A stretch of 64,000 nt of DNA. Source: Pseudoflavonifractor sp. AF19-9AC. GTDB taxonomy: Bacteria > Bacillota > Clostridia > Oscillospirales > Oscillospiraceae. Positions within the stretch are counted from its first letter, which is position 1, and each line of letters starts with the position of its first letter. A program made the translations under genes and the position numbers. The notes under the pieces were generated by a model. The model did no database searches, was not told where the DNA came from, and saw nothing but the letters and a program-made list of their open reading frames with translations. Below are positions 41,144 through 50,324 of this stretch, one piece after another. Where the stretch lies: the NCBI RefSeq assembly GCF_003478995.1, contig NZ_QUGI01000008.1:52129-116128 (forward strand), read 5' to 3'.

Positions 41144-43588
41144 TTGCGGGAAGAACGTGAAACCACGCAGCGCGGAACACCCGCCCGCAGCGCCCGAAGC
41201 AAACGGACCATTTTCCGCCGCACCGTGTTTCTGATGCTGGTGTGCGGTGTCATTTTGTTTGTGCCCCTGCTGTGGAAGCTGTGGGACATCGCCATTGTCA
41301 ACCACGACTTTTACCAGCAAAAGGCCACCAATCAGCAGACTCTGGATCTGTCTGTGTCGGCCTCCCGGGGTGACATCTATGACCGGAACGGGAACGTGCT
41401 GGCCATGTCTGCCACGGTCTATGACCTGATCCTCTCCCCACGGGATCTGGTGCAGGATAAGGTGCCGGAGAAGGACTATACCGATGAGGACGGCAACCTG
41501 GACCAGGCGGCCTGGGAGGCGGCGGTGAAGGCGGAGCAGGACCGGCTCATTGCCGATCTGATGGCCCTGATTCCCGACCTGGACCAGGAGAAGCTGGAAC
41601 AGCAGGTACGGGACAGCAAATACGCCTATAAGGAAATCAAAACCAGCATTGAGGAAGAGGACGCCGAGGCCATCCGCACCTACATTGTGGACAATAAGAC
41701 CTCCCACTACCTCTACCTGGTGGCGGGCACCAAGCGCTACTACCCCTACTCCAGTCTGGCGGCCCAGGCACTGGGCTTTGTGAACGCAGAGGGGGGCGCC
41801 TACGGCCTGGAGGCCATGTACAACGATGTGCTGGAGGGGACCGCGGGCCGGGTGGTCACCAACAAGACCGGCAAGGGAACTCAGATGTACGACAACTACT
41901 CCGAGTTCATTGACGCCATCGACGGCTACGACCTGAACCTTACCATCGATGCCACTATCCAGTCCTATCTGGAAAAGACCCTGGAGGAGGGCGTTGAGGA
42001 ATTTGACGTGCGGGAGGGCGCCTTCGGCATTGCTATGGACCCCAACACCGGCGCCATTCTGGCCATTGCCAGCTCCCCGGAGTTTGACCCCAACAACTAC
42101 TCCCAGATTCTGGACGACGTGCTCAATGAGACGCTGGAGAGCAATACCAACTCCATCTATGAAGAGCTGAAAACCCAAAACACCGAGAACCTGACCATGG
42201 AAGAGCTGATGGAGCAGGCCAAGGCCCAGGCGTACAGCCAGGCCTGGCTGTCCCAGTGGCGCAGCAAGGCAATCAACGACCGCTACGAGCCCGGCTCTAC
42301 CTTTAAGGCTCTGGTGCTGGCCGCCGCCCTGGAGGAGGGGCTGGTCACCGAGACCGACACCTTTACCTGTACTGGCTCCATGAAGGTGGCAGGTTATCCC
42401 AAGCCCATCAACTGTTCCAAGACGGCCCCCGGCCACGGAACCCAGACCCTGGCCGAGGCGGTGCAGAATTCCTGCAACCCTGCCTTCATTCAAATCGGGC
42501 AGAAGCTGGGCATTGACACCTTCTATGATTATTTTGAGGCTTTCGGCCTGACAGAACAGACGGGTATCGACCTGCCCGGCGAGGCAAGTGCCGCGGAAAA
42601 CATCTGGCCCCGGGAAGAGATGAACGGGGTAGACCTGGCGGTAGCCTCCTTTGGTCAGCGCTTTACCGTCACACCGATCCAGATGATTACGGCTTTTGCC
42701 GCCACCATCAACGGTGGCAACCTGATGCAGCCCTATGTGGTGCAGTCCATCAGCTCCAAGGACGGCACGGTGATTGAAAACACTGAGCCCACTGTGGTGC
42801 GCCAGGTGGTCAGCCAGCAGACCAGCCAGCGGGTGGTTAAGATTCTGGAGAGTGTGGTCTCCGAGGGCACCGGCAGCAACGCCTATGTGGCGGGCTACCG
42901 CATCGGCGGCAAGACGGGTTCCTCCCAGACCGACGAGGTGGGACGGACTATCGTCTCCTTTATGGGCTTTGCCCCGGCGGATGATCCCCAGGTCATTGTC
43001 CTTATTGCCTACGACCACCCTCAGGAGGACCCAAATAACCCCAAGCGCTCCACCACTGGCGTCTACATCAGCGGCGGCAACATGGCGGCCAAGAAGGCAG
43101 GTCCCCTGATTGCGGATATTCTGGACTACATGGGTGTGGAGAAAAAGTACACGGAGGCTGAATCCGCCGCCGTGGACGTGTCTACCCCGAGAGTGGTGGG
43201 CAAGACAGTGGATGACGCTGCCTCCGCCCTGAAGGATAAAAACCTGAAATACCGCACGGTGGGCGAGGGAGACACGGTAACCAGCCAGATTCCCGCCGCC
43301 GCTTCGGCGGTACCGGGCGGCTCCACGGTCATCCTCTATCTGGGTGACGCGGTCCCGGAGGAGACGGGAACGGTTCCCAATGTGGTGGGCCTTGGCTATG
43401 AGAGCGCCAAAAAGAAGCTGGAAGAGGCGGGCTTCTTCATGCGGGCCACCGGAACCTCTACTTACTATGGCAACGCCAGTACGGCGGAGAGCCAAAGCGT
43501 GGAGAGCGGCACCGTGGCGGCCATCGGCACCGTGGTGGATGTTCAGTTCGCCAACACGGTGGAAGACGGGTCGGTAGCGGTGGATTAA
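41144..43588 (+). CDS. SpoVD/FtsI-type penicillin-binding protein with two PASTA domains
   Basis: This 814-residue class B PBP starts at TTG 41144 because AAAGGAGG lies 7 nt before it; the frame is open further upstream, but the hairpin and lack of a ribosome site argue against ATG 41066. One membrane anchor lies at ~26-46. A dimer domain (SASRGDIYDRNGNVLA) precedes a transpeptidase domain with SxxK EPGSTFK, SxN NSCNPAF and KTG GGKTGSSQ. The C-terminus has two PASTA repeats (TPRVVGKTVDDAA; VPNVVGLGYESAKK). It cross-links peptidoglycan at the division or spore septum. The dcw position suits FtsI, while PASTA domains are typical of SpoVD. Confidence 0.92.
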   Translation: MREERETTQRGTPARSARSKRTIFRRTVFLMLVCGVILFVPLLWKLWDIAIVNHDFYQQKATNQQTLDLSVSASRGDIYDRNGNVLAMSATVYDLILSPRDLVQDKVPEKDYTDEDGNLDQAAWEAAVKAEQDRLIADLMALIPDLDQEKLEQQVRDSKYAYKEIKTSIEEEDAEAIRTYIVDNKTSHYLYLVAGTKRYYPYSSLAAQALGFVNAEGGAYGLEAMYNDVLEGTAGRVVTNKTGKGTQMYDNYSEFIDAIDGYDLNLTIDATIQSYLEKTLEEGVEEFDVREGAFGIAMDPNTGAILAIASSPEFDPNNYSQILDDVLNETLESNTNSIYEELKTQNTENLTMEELMEQAKAQAYSQAWLSQWRSKAINDRYEPGSTFKALVLAAALEEGLVTETDTFTCTGSMKVAGYPKPINCSKTAPGHGTQTLAEAVQNSCNPAFIQIGQKLGIDTFYDYFEAFGLTEQTGIDLPGEASAAENIWPREEMNGVDLAVASFGQRFTVTPIQMITAFAATINGGNLMQPYVVQSISSKDGTVIENTEPTVVRQVVSQQTSQRVVKILESVVSEGTGSNAYVAGYRIGGKTGSSQTDEVGRTIVSFMGFAPADDPQVIVLIAYDHPQEDPNNPKRSTTGVYISGGNMAAKKAGPLIADILDYMGVEKKYTEAESAAVDVSTPRVVGKTVDDAASALKDKNLKYRTVGEGDTVTSQIPAAASAVPGGSTVILYLGDAVPEETGTVPNVVGLGYESAKKKLEEAGFFMRATGTSTYYGNASTAESQSVESGTVAAIGTVVDVQFANTVEDGSVAVD

Positions 43589-43605
43589 ATGACGTAGTCT
43601 GTGCA

Positions 43606-43906
43606 CCTTCGCACTTCTTACGATCATGCTGCGGATTAGGCGTGCGGTCTGGTCGCTTTCGCTGCGTCTCCGGATGCAAACAGTCGGGCCGTGCCCGCCT
43701 TGGTTTACATCCGTCGCTCCACTTCAAGCTCCCCTGCACGCTTATCCTTCGCACTTCTTAATTGTCATGCTGCGGATTGGGCGCATGGCCGGGTCAGCAA
43801 CTCCTCCGACTTCGGGCAAACCCGGCCCGACCTGTAGTCGTTCCTGGGCTTTGCCCATCCGCTCCGGAGTGTGCTTCCCCTATGCGCCTATCTTTCGCAC
43901 TTCTTA
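43606..43906 (+). repeat. ~140-nt degenerate tandem repeats between the PBP gene and murE
   Basis: TTCGCACTTCTTA occurs three times (near 43608, 43748 and 43894), 140 and 146 nt apart. The first two copies are each followed by TCATGCTGCGGATT and a GC-rich, pyrimidine-rich stretch that shares the pieces GGCCGTGCCCG/GGCCCGACCTG and CATCCG. The third copy is truncated and leads straight into the murE ribosome site. The 353-nt gap (43589-43941) has no convincing ORF. It looks like a non-coding intergenic repeat family. Confidence 0.7.
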
Positions 43907-43941
43907 GATAGAATGAAACTGCACCCTTGAGGGGTGACACC

Positions 43942-45426
43942 ATGAACTTGCGCAGCCTTTTGGCCGGCGTCCCCCTCACGGGGGCAGCAACTGACCTTGA
44001 TATGGAAATTTTTTCCATATCCTACGACAGCCGGACCTTGGAGCCCGGTGCTCTGTTTGTGGCCCTGTCCGGAGAGAAAACCGATGGCCACCGCCACATT
44101 GAGACCGCACTGAAAAAAGGGGCGGCGGCCGTTTTGTGCCGGGAAGCGCCCAAAGGAGCGGGGCCGTGGATTACCACGGAGGATACCCGCCTCGCTCTGG
44201 CGCTGGTGTCGGCCAACTGGTTTGGCCGGCCGGGAGACAACATGACTCTTCTGGCGGTCACCGGCACCAACGGAAAGACCACCACCACCAGCCTGCTCAA
44301 GGAGATGCTGGAGGGAGTATTGGAGACCAAGGTGGGCCTCATCGGCACCAACCGCAACCTGATCGGCCAGCGGGAACTGCCCGCTCACCGTACCACTCCT
44401 GAGAGCTATGAGCTTCAGCAGCTGCTGCGGCAGATGGCGGACGAGGGCTGCACCCATGTGGTGATGGAGGCCTCTTCCCACGCCCTGGTTCAGCACCGCA
44501 CAGCGGGACTCACCTTTGACGCCGGGATTTTTACCAATCTGACCCAGGACCATTTGGACTACCACGGTACCATGGAGGCCTACCGTGAAGCCAAGGGGCT
44601 GCTCTTTGCCCAGAGCCGGCGGGCGGTTCTGAACTTGGATGACGAGGCGGGGCGCTACTATCAGAGGACCGTGTCCGTGCCGGTATTCACCTACTCGGAA
44701 AACCGGTCCAGTGCCGATCTCACCGCCCGGAATATCCGCCTCTTTCCCAGTCACGTGGAGTTTGAGGCGGTAACCCTGGGCAAGCTGGCCCGCATTCATC
44801 TGCCCATTCCTGGAGGCTTCTCCATCTATAACGCCCTGGCCGCCCTGTCTGCAGGGCTGTGCCTGGGGCTGGAGCTGGAGGACATGGCCCGGACCCTGCG
44901 CAGTGTCCACGGGGTAAAGGGGCGGGTGGAGGTGGTGCCTGTGCCAAAGGCCTACACCGTCCTCATTGACTACGCCCACACCCCCAATGCCCTGGAGAAC
45001 ATTCTCATGACTGCCCGGGACTTTACGGCGGGGCGGCTCATCTGCCTGTTCGGCTGCGGCGGGGACCGGGACCGGACCAAGCGCCCCATCATGGGTGCCA
45101 TCGCCGGGGAACTGGCGGATCTGGTGGTGGTGACCTCCGACAATCCCCGCACCGAGGACCCGGAGGCTATCATTGCCGACATCCTCTCCGGGATGGAGGA
45201 GGGACCCATTCATGTGGAGCCCGACCGCCGCCGTGCCATCGGCTGGGCCCTGGAGCAGGGGCGGGCCGGAGATGTCATCGTTCTGGCAGGAAAGGGCCAT
45301 GAGACGTATCAGGAGATCGATGGGGTGCAATATCCCATGGACGAGCGGGAAATTATAAAAGAGTGGTTTCAAAAGGCGGAAACGCGGCAAGATAAGGGTG
45401 GAAATCGCACCTTATCTGTTGTATAA
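43942..45426 (+). CDS. murE: UDP-N-acetylmuramoyl-tripeptide synthetase, meso-DAP type
   Basis: This 494-residue Mur ligase starts at ATG 43942 after GAGGGGTG. It has the P-loop TGTNGKTTT, the ligase centre EASSHAL and HxxYHGT, and the C-terminal DNPRTEDP motif that marks meso-diaminopimelate addition rather than lysine. It adds DAP to UDP-MurNAc-L-Ala-D-Glu. DAP use fits the lysA gene at 53566. murF and murD are absent from the cluster. 63 nt separate it from mraY. Confidence 0.95.
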   Translation: MNLRSLLAGVPLTGAATDLDMEIFSISYDSRTLEPGALFVALSGEKTDGHRHIETALKKGAAAVLCREAPKGAGPWITTEDTRLALALVSANWFGRPGDNMTLLAVTGTNGKTTTTSLLKEMLEGVLETKVGLIGTNRNLIGQRELPAHRTTPESYELQQLLRQMADEGCTHVVMEASSHALVQHRTAGLTFDAGIFTNLTQDHLDYHGTMEAYREAKGLLFAQSRRAVLNLDDEAGRYYQRTVSVPVFTYSENRSSADLTARNIRLFPSHVEFEAVTLGKLARIHLPIPGGFSIYNALAALSAGLCLGLELEDMARTLRSVHGVKGRVEVVPVPKAYTVLIDYAHTPNALENILMTARDFTAGRLICLFGCGGDRDRTKRPIMGAIAGELADLVVVTSDNPRTEDPEAIIADILSGMEEGPIHVEPDRRRAIGWALEQGRAGDVIVLAGKGHETYQEIDGVQYPMDEREIIKEWFQKAETRQDKGGNRTLSVV

Positions 45427-45489
45427 TATTATGCCGCGCTGTATGGGCGCGGATCTACGCAGGAGAAAGAGAACCTGGAGGTTTCGGTT

Positions 45490-46476
45490 ATGACATACAT
45501 CCTCAGCTTCATTGTGGCCTTTGGAGTGGCTGTGATTGCGGGACAGATTTTGATTCCGGTGCTGCGCCGGCTGAAGGCGGGGCAGTCCATTCGGGAGGAC
45601 GGACCCACCTGGCACATGTCCAAGCAGGGAACCCCTACCATGGGCGGTTTGATGTTTATTCTGGCCGTGGCTGTGGCCATCTTTGTGGCGGGAGGGGATC
45701 TCATCCACAGGGGCTATTGGAACCACGTGTATGTGTTTCTGTTTGCCCTGGTATTTGGCGTCATTGGCTTTATTGATGATTTCCAGAAGCTACGCCACCA
45801 TGCCAACGAGGGTCTGACGGCCCCGCAGAAGTTTCTCCTTCAGCTGGCCGCCGCCATCGCCTTTACGGTGCTCCTGCGGCAGCAGGGCATCCTCAGCCCC
45901 AACCTGTACATTCCCTTCCTGGGCACGGAGCTGATCCTGCCCTGGGTGGTCTATATGATCTTTGCCGCCTTTGTTATGGTGGGTACGGTGAATGCCGTCA
46001 ACCTCACCGACGGCATTGACGGCCTGGCCACCGGCGTCACCATCCCTGTGGCTCTGTTCTATCTGGCTGTGTCCGCCTGGTATGGCCAGCAGGATCTGAT
46101 GGTCATTTCCGCCGCCCTGGCCGGCGGCCTTTCCGCCTTCCTCATCTATAACTTCCACCCCGCCAAGGTCTTCATGGGGGACACCGGCTCCCTGTTCCTG
46201 GGCGGCATGGTGTGCGGTATGGCCTTTGCGCTGGACCTGCCCCTGGTCATTCCCATTGTGGGCCTGGTCTATGTGGTGGAGGTGCTCTCCGACATCATTC
46301 AGGTGGTCTACTTCAAGAAGACCCACGGCAAGCGCTTTTTCCGCATGGCCCCCCTCCATCACCACCTGGAGATGGGCGGCTGGAGCGAGACCAAGCTGTT
46401 CTGTGTCTTCTCCGGCGTGACCCTGGCGCTGTGTGTGCTGGCCTTTGTGGGAGTTATGTACCGCTATCCCGTGTGA
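45490..46476 (+). CDS. mraY: Phospho-N-acetylmuramoyl-pentapeptide transferase
   Basis: This 328-residue polytopic protein has the MraY motifs: GTPTMGGLM, FIDDFQKL, NAVNLTDGIDGLATG with the catalytic Asp cluster, KVFMGDTGSLFLGG and PLHHHLEMGGW. It transfers phospho-MurNAc-pentapeptide to undecaprenyl phosphate, the first membrane step of lipid II synthesis. Ribosome site GGAGG precedes ATG 45490. A hairpin spans the end of murE (45390-45417). Confidence 0.97.
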   Translation: MTYILSFIVAFGVAVIAGQILIPVLRRLKAGQSIREDGPTWHMSKQGTPTMGGLMFILAVAVAIFVAGGDLIHRGYWNHVYVFLFALVFGVIGFIDDFQKLRHHANEGLTAPQKFLLQLAAAIAFTVLLRQQGILSPNLYIPFLGTELILPWVVYMIFAAFVMVGTVNAVNLTDGIDGLATGVTIPVALFYLAVSAWYGQQDLMVISAALAGGLSAFLIYNFHPAKVFMGDTGSLFLGGMVCGMAFALDLPLVIPIVGLVYVVEVLSDIIQVVYFKKTHGKRFFRMAPLHHHLEMGGWSETKLFCVFSGVTLALCVLAFVGVMYRYPV

Positions 46477-46572
46477 GGACATTGCGTATCCAGTAGAATC
46501 CATGTGCCGCGCGGGACTGCGTGCGGCCTGGCCGCCGGGCGGGTACTGCCCGGAGAAAGGAAGTGAGATCCG

Positions 46573-47790
46573 ATGCCTCGGAAACCAAAACGCGATTTGA
46601 CCATGGAGGAACAGCTGGCCCGGGGCCCTATGGATCTCCCTTTCCTGATGCTGGTGATGCTGCTGGTAGGCATCGGGCTCATTATGGTGTTTTCCGCCTC
46701 TTATGCCTCCGCCTATTATGACGCCAAGGTGGGCAACAACCCTCTCTTCTATATCAAACGCCAGGCCATGTTTGCCGCCGTTGGCGTGGTGGGCATGTAT
46801 CTGGTGTCCAAAATCAATTATCAGACCTTCCGCATTCTGTCCATCCCTTTGCTGATTGGCTCCATCGGCCTTCTGGTGCTGGTGCTCACCCCCTTGGGCG
46901 TAGAGATCAACGGCGCCCAGCGGTGGCTGAAGATTGCTTTGGTGGCCGGCCCCACCTATCAGCCCTCGGAGATTGCAAAAATTGCGCTGATCATCTTTTT
47001 TGCGGCCCGGCTGTCCAAACGGGACACGGAGAAAAAACGGAGGTACACCAACCGCACCCTCACCGGCCGCACCCTGAACCGGCTGGAGAAGGTGGGCTTT
47101 CTGGAGCTGGTGCCCTACGGCCTGGTTCTGGGCACCGTGTTGGCCCTGGTGCTGTTGGAGCGCCACATGTCGGGCACCATCCTGGTGATGGTGGGTGCCG
47201 CCTCGGTACTGTTTGCCGCGGGCATCAACCTGGGCTGGTTCATTGGGGCGGGCAGTCTGGCTGCCGCCGCCCTGGCTTTCATCATGCTGAACACCCCGTA
47301 CATGACCCGGCGCATTGAGCTGTGGCTCAATCCCTGGCTGGATCCCCGGGACAAGGGCTACCAGACCATCCAGTCCCTGTATGCCATCGGCTCGGGCGGC
47401 CTTCTGGGCCGGGGCCTGGGCAAGAGCATGCAGAAGTTTCTCTACATCCCCGAGCCGGAAAACGACTTCGTCTTCTCCATCGTGGTGGAGGAGCTGGGCT
47501 TTATCGGCGCGGCCATCGTGCTGCTGCTGTTTGCCCTGCTCATCCTGCGGGGCTACTGGCTGGCCCTCCACGCAAGGGATAAATTCGGTTCTCTGACCAT
47601 CGTGGGCATTACCACCCTGATGGCGGTCCAGGTGTTTTTGAACATCGGCGTGATTACAAACCTCATCCCCAACACTGGCATCTCGCTGCCCTTCTTCAGC
47701 TACGGCGGCACCGCTCTGGTGATGAATTTGGCCGAGATGGGCATTATCCTCAGCATTTCACGGCAGATCCCCGCGCCGAAAAAAGATTAA
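46573..47790 (+). CDS. ftsW: SEDS-family peptidoglycan polymerase FtsW
   Basis: This 405-residue protein has ten membrane segments with the SEDS motifs: VFSASYA near the N-terminus, GAQRWL, QPSEIAKIALI, and PEPENDFVFSIVVEELGF, followed by the C-terminal SLPFFSYGGTALVMN. The Asp in the large outer loop (PENDF region) is the usual polymerase site. FtsW polymerises glycan strands at the septum with the class B PBP. In many genomes murD lies before ftsW; here mraY is followed directly by ftsW. Confidence 0.95.
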   Translation: MPRKPKRDLTMEEQLARGPMDLPFLMLVMLLVGIGLIMVFSASYASAYYDAKVGNNPLFYIKRQAMFAAVGVVGMYLVSKINYQTFRILSIPLLIGSIGLLVLVLTPLGVEINGAQRWLKIALVAGPTYQPSEIAKIALIIFFAARLSKRDTEKKRRYTNRTLTGRTLNRLEKVGFLELVPYGLVLGTVLALVLLERHMSGTILVMVGAASVLFAAGINLGWFIGAGSLAAAALAFIMLNTPYMTRRIELWLNPWLDPRDKGYQTIQSLYAIGSGGLLGRGLGKSMQKFLYIPEPENDFVFSIVVEELGFIGAAIVLLLFALLILRGYWLALHARDKFGSLTIVGITTLMAVQVFLNIGVITNLIPNTGISLPFFSYGGTALVMNLAEMGIILSISRQIPAPKKD

Positions 47791-47842
47791 CGGCCGGTGG
47801 GTCGGTTTCCTCGTTCAGACAATATACTTCTGAGGTGATTTC

Positions 47843-48961
47843 ATGAACGTGCTCTTTACCTGCGGCGGAACCGCAGGACATGTAAACCCTGCGGTGGCGC
47901 TGGCCCGCATTTTCCAGGAAAAGCATCCCGGCTGCCGCATCCTGTTTGTGGGTGCGGACGGCGGTATGGAGAACAAGCTGGTGCCCAAGGAGGGGTATGA
48001 GATCCGCTCGGTCACCATTACCAACTTCCGCCGTTCCTTCGCTCCTGCCGATGTGCTCCACAATTTCGGCACTCTGGTCAACATGCAGAAGTCTAAGAAG
48101 CAGGCCCAGGCCATTCTGGACGAGTTCAAGCCCGATCTGGTGGTGGGGACCGGGGGCTATGCCTCCTTCCCTGTGGTGAGCGAGGCCGCCCGCCGGCACA
48201 TCCCAACCGCCGTGCACGAGTCCAACGCTGTGCCCGGCCTGACCACCAAGGCGCTGTCCAAGGTGGTGGATCGGGTGATGGTAGGCTTTGAGGAGAGCCG
48301 AGCCCACTACGACCACCCCGAGAAGGTGGTGGTCACCGGCACTCCGGTGCGGGGAGACTTCTTCCGCTACACCCGGGAGGAGGCCCGGGCCAAGCTGGGC
48401 TTTGACGACCAGCGGCCCCTGCTGTTGTCCTACTGGGGCTCCCTGGGGGCCGAGGTGATGAACCAGAAGATGGTGGACTTCATCACCAAGGAATGCTATG
48501 ACGGAGCGCCCTGGCGCCACATCCACGGCGCCGGCCGGGACTTCCCCTGGATGCAGGAGGAGCTGCTGCGCCGGGGCTTGCAGCTGGGGGACAACGGCAT
48601 TGAGGTGCGGGAATACATCTACGACATGCCTCTGGTGATGGCTGCCGCCGACGTGGTGCTGTGCCGGGCCGGCGCCTCCACCATTTCGGAGATCGCCGCC
48701 ATTGCCAAGCCCTCCATTCTGGTGCCCTCTCCCAATGTCACCGCCAACCACCAGGAGAAAAATGCCCGGGTGCTGGCTGACCAGGGAGCGGCCATTCTGC
48801 TGCGGGAGCAGGACTGCGTGGAGGACACCCTCTATGATACGGCCAGCCTCCTCATCCGGGAGCCCAGCCGCCGGGAGGAGATGTCCCAGGCCCTGAAGGC
48901 CATGGCAGTACCGGACGCGGGGCAGAAGATCTACGAGACCCTGCTGGAAATCATGCACTGA
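47843..48961 (+). CDS. murG: UDP-GlcNAc--undecaprenyl-PP-MurNAc-pentapeptide GlcNAc transferase
   Basis: This 372-residue GT-B enzyme has CGGTAGHVNPAVALA at the N-terminus, the VVGTGGYASFPVV motif, ESNAVPG and the nucleotide-sugar site CRAGASTISEIAAI with VPSPNVTANHQEKNA. It adds GlcNAc to lipid I to form lipid II on the inner membrane face. ATG 47843 has GAGGTGA upstream. Length is typical. Confidence 0.96.
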   Translation: MNVLFTCGGTAGHVNPAVALARIFQEKHPGCRILFVGADGGMENKLVPKEGYEIRSVTITNFRRSFAPADVLHNFGTLVNMQKSKKQAQAILDEFKPDLVVGTGGYASFPVVSEAARRHIPTAVHESNAVPGLTTKALSKVVDRVMVGFEESRAHYDHPEKVVVTGTPVRGDFFRYTREEARAKLGFDDQRPLLLSYWGSLGAEVMNQKMVDFITKECYDGAPWRHIHGAGRDFPWMQEELLRRGLQLGDNGIEVREYIYDMPLVMAAADVVLCRAGASTISEIAAIAKPSILVPSPNVTANHQEKNARVLADQGAAILLREQDCVEDTLYDTASLLIREPSRREEMSQALKAMAVPDAGQKIYETLLEIMH

Positions 48962-49000
48962 CGGATTCCAGCGTGCAGAAACCAAGTTTCTCTTTTTCGC

Positions 49001-49041
49001 ATAGGATAGCCTGAATATGGAGGATTTGGAGGCTATCCTAT
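49001..49041 (+). promoter_or_regulatory. Hairpin overlapping the murA start and ribosome site
   Basis: ATAGGATAGCC (49001-49011) and GGCTATCCTAT (49031-49041) form a perfect 11-bp stem. The right arm contains the first two bases of the murA ATG, and the loop contains GGAGG sites. It may limit murA translation by masking the start codon. Confidence 0.65.
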
Positions 49042-50296
49042 GAGTTGTTATCGAATTATGGGCGGCCGGCCTCTGGAGGGCCGCCTGACGGTCCAGGGGG
49101 CCAAGAACAGCGTGCTGCCCATTTTGTCGGCGTCGCTGCTGGCACCCGGCCGGAGCGTGATTGAAAACTGTCCCGATTTGTCCGACGTGTCCGCTGCCCT
49201 GGATATTCTGTCCCTTCTGGGCTGCCGGGTGGACCGGCAGGAGGACACGGTGACGGTGGACGCCTCGGTGCTGCGCCGCTTCGACATTCCGGAGCGACTG
49301 ATGCGGGAGATGCGGTCCTCGGTGATTTTCCTGGGAGCGCTGCTGGCCCGAATGGGGGCGGCGGAGCTGTCCTACCCCGGCGGCTGTGAGTTGGGTCCCC
49401 GGCCCATAGATCTGCACCTGGCTGCCCTGCGGGCGCTGGGGGCGGAGATTCGGGAGGAGCAGGGCTGCCTGCGCTGCCGGGGAGGAAGCCACCTGCACGG
49501 ACGGGAGCTGTGCCTGTCCATCCCCAGCGTGGGGGCCACGGAGAACGCCATGCTGGCCGCCTGCGGCTGTCCTGGCCTCACCACCATTGTGGGGGCCGCC
49601 CGGGAGCCGGAAATCGAGGATCTCCAGGCGTTCCTCCGTTCCATGGGCGCTCAGGTGTCCGGGGCGGGGAGTTCGGTGGTGTATATACGGGGCGGTCTGC
49701 CCCTCCACCCGGGCCACTGCCGGGTGATGGGAGACCGGATCGTGGCCGCTACTTACTTGTGCGCTGCCGGTGCGGCGGGAGGAAGGGTGGAGGTGACGGG
49801 GGTGAACCCCGAGCATCTGACCGCGGTGCTCTCCTGCCTGCAGGAGGCCGGGTGCGAGATACGTACCGGCCCGGACTGGGCCGTGGTGGAGAGTACGGCC
49901 CCGCTGCGGGGCATTTCTCCGGTGCGTACCGCCCCCTATCCCGGTTTTCCCACCGATGCCCAGGCCATTTTGATGGCCGCTCTGGCGGGCGGCCGGGGGA
50001 CCACCATGTTTGTGGAGAATATCTTTGACAGCCGCTACCGCCATGTGGATGAGCTGCGCCGCATGGGAGCTGATATCCGGGCCTCCGGGCGGGTGGCTGT
50101 GGTGACCGGTGTCGGCCGCCTCCACGGCGCGCCAGTGCGGGGCACCGACCTGCGGGGCGGAGCCGCCCTGGTGGTGGCCGGTCTGGGGGCGGAGGGGGAG
50201 ACCCTGGTCTCCGGACTCGGCCATATCCAGCGGGGCTATGACGGCCTGGAACGGGCCCTCGCTGCCCTGGGCGCGGACATACAGCGGGTGGACTGA
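49040..50296 (+). CDS. murA: UDP-N-acetylglucosamine 1-carboxyvinyltransferase
   Basis: This 418-residue enzyme has six inner-repeat segments of the EPSP/MurA fold. QGAKNSVLPI holds the conserved Lys-Asn, and Cys116 in PGGCELGPRPID is the catalytic Cys hit by fosfomycin. EVTGVNPEHL and TMFVENIFDSRY follow. MurA transfers enolpyruvate from PEP to UDP-GlcNAc, the committed step to peptidoglycan. murA in the dcw cluster beside murG is a clostridial arrangement. Its start is sequestered by a hairpin. Confidence 0.95.
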   Translation: MSCYRIMGGRPLEGRLTVQGAKNSVLPILSASLLAPGRSVIENCPDLSDVSAALDILSLLGCRVDRQEDTVTVDASVLRRFDIPERLMREMRSSVIFLGALLARMGAAELSYPGGCELGPRPIDLHLAALRALGAEIREEQGCLRCRGGSHLHGRELCLSIPSVGATENAMLAACGCPGLTTIVGAAREPEIEDLQAFLRSMGAQVSGAGSSVVYIRGGLPLHPGHCRVMGDRIVAATYLCAAGAAGGRVEVTGVNPEHLTAVLSCLQEAGCEIRTGPDWAVVESTAPLRGISPVRTAPYPGFPTDAQAILMAALAGGRGTTMFVENIFDSRYRHVDELRRMGADIRASGRVAVVTGVGRLHGAPVRGTDLRGGAALVVAGLGAEGETLVSGLGHIQRGYDGLERALAALGADIQRVD

Positions 50297-50324
50297 CCCA
50301 AAGCTATACATAGGAGATACCACT

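Noticed and set aside
43606..43906. CRISPR array
   Set aside because: The repeat is only 13 nt with ~130-nt spacing, three degenerate copies, and no cas genes.
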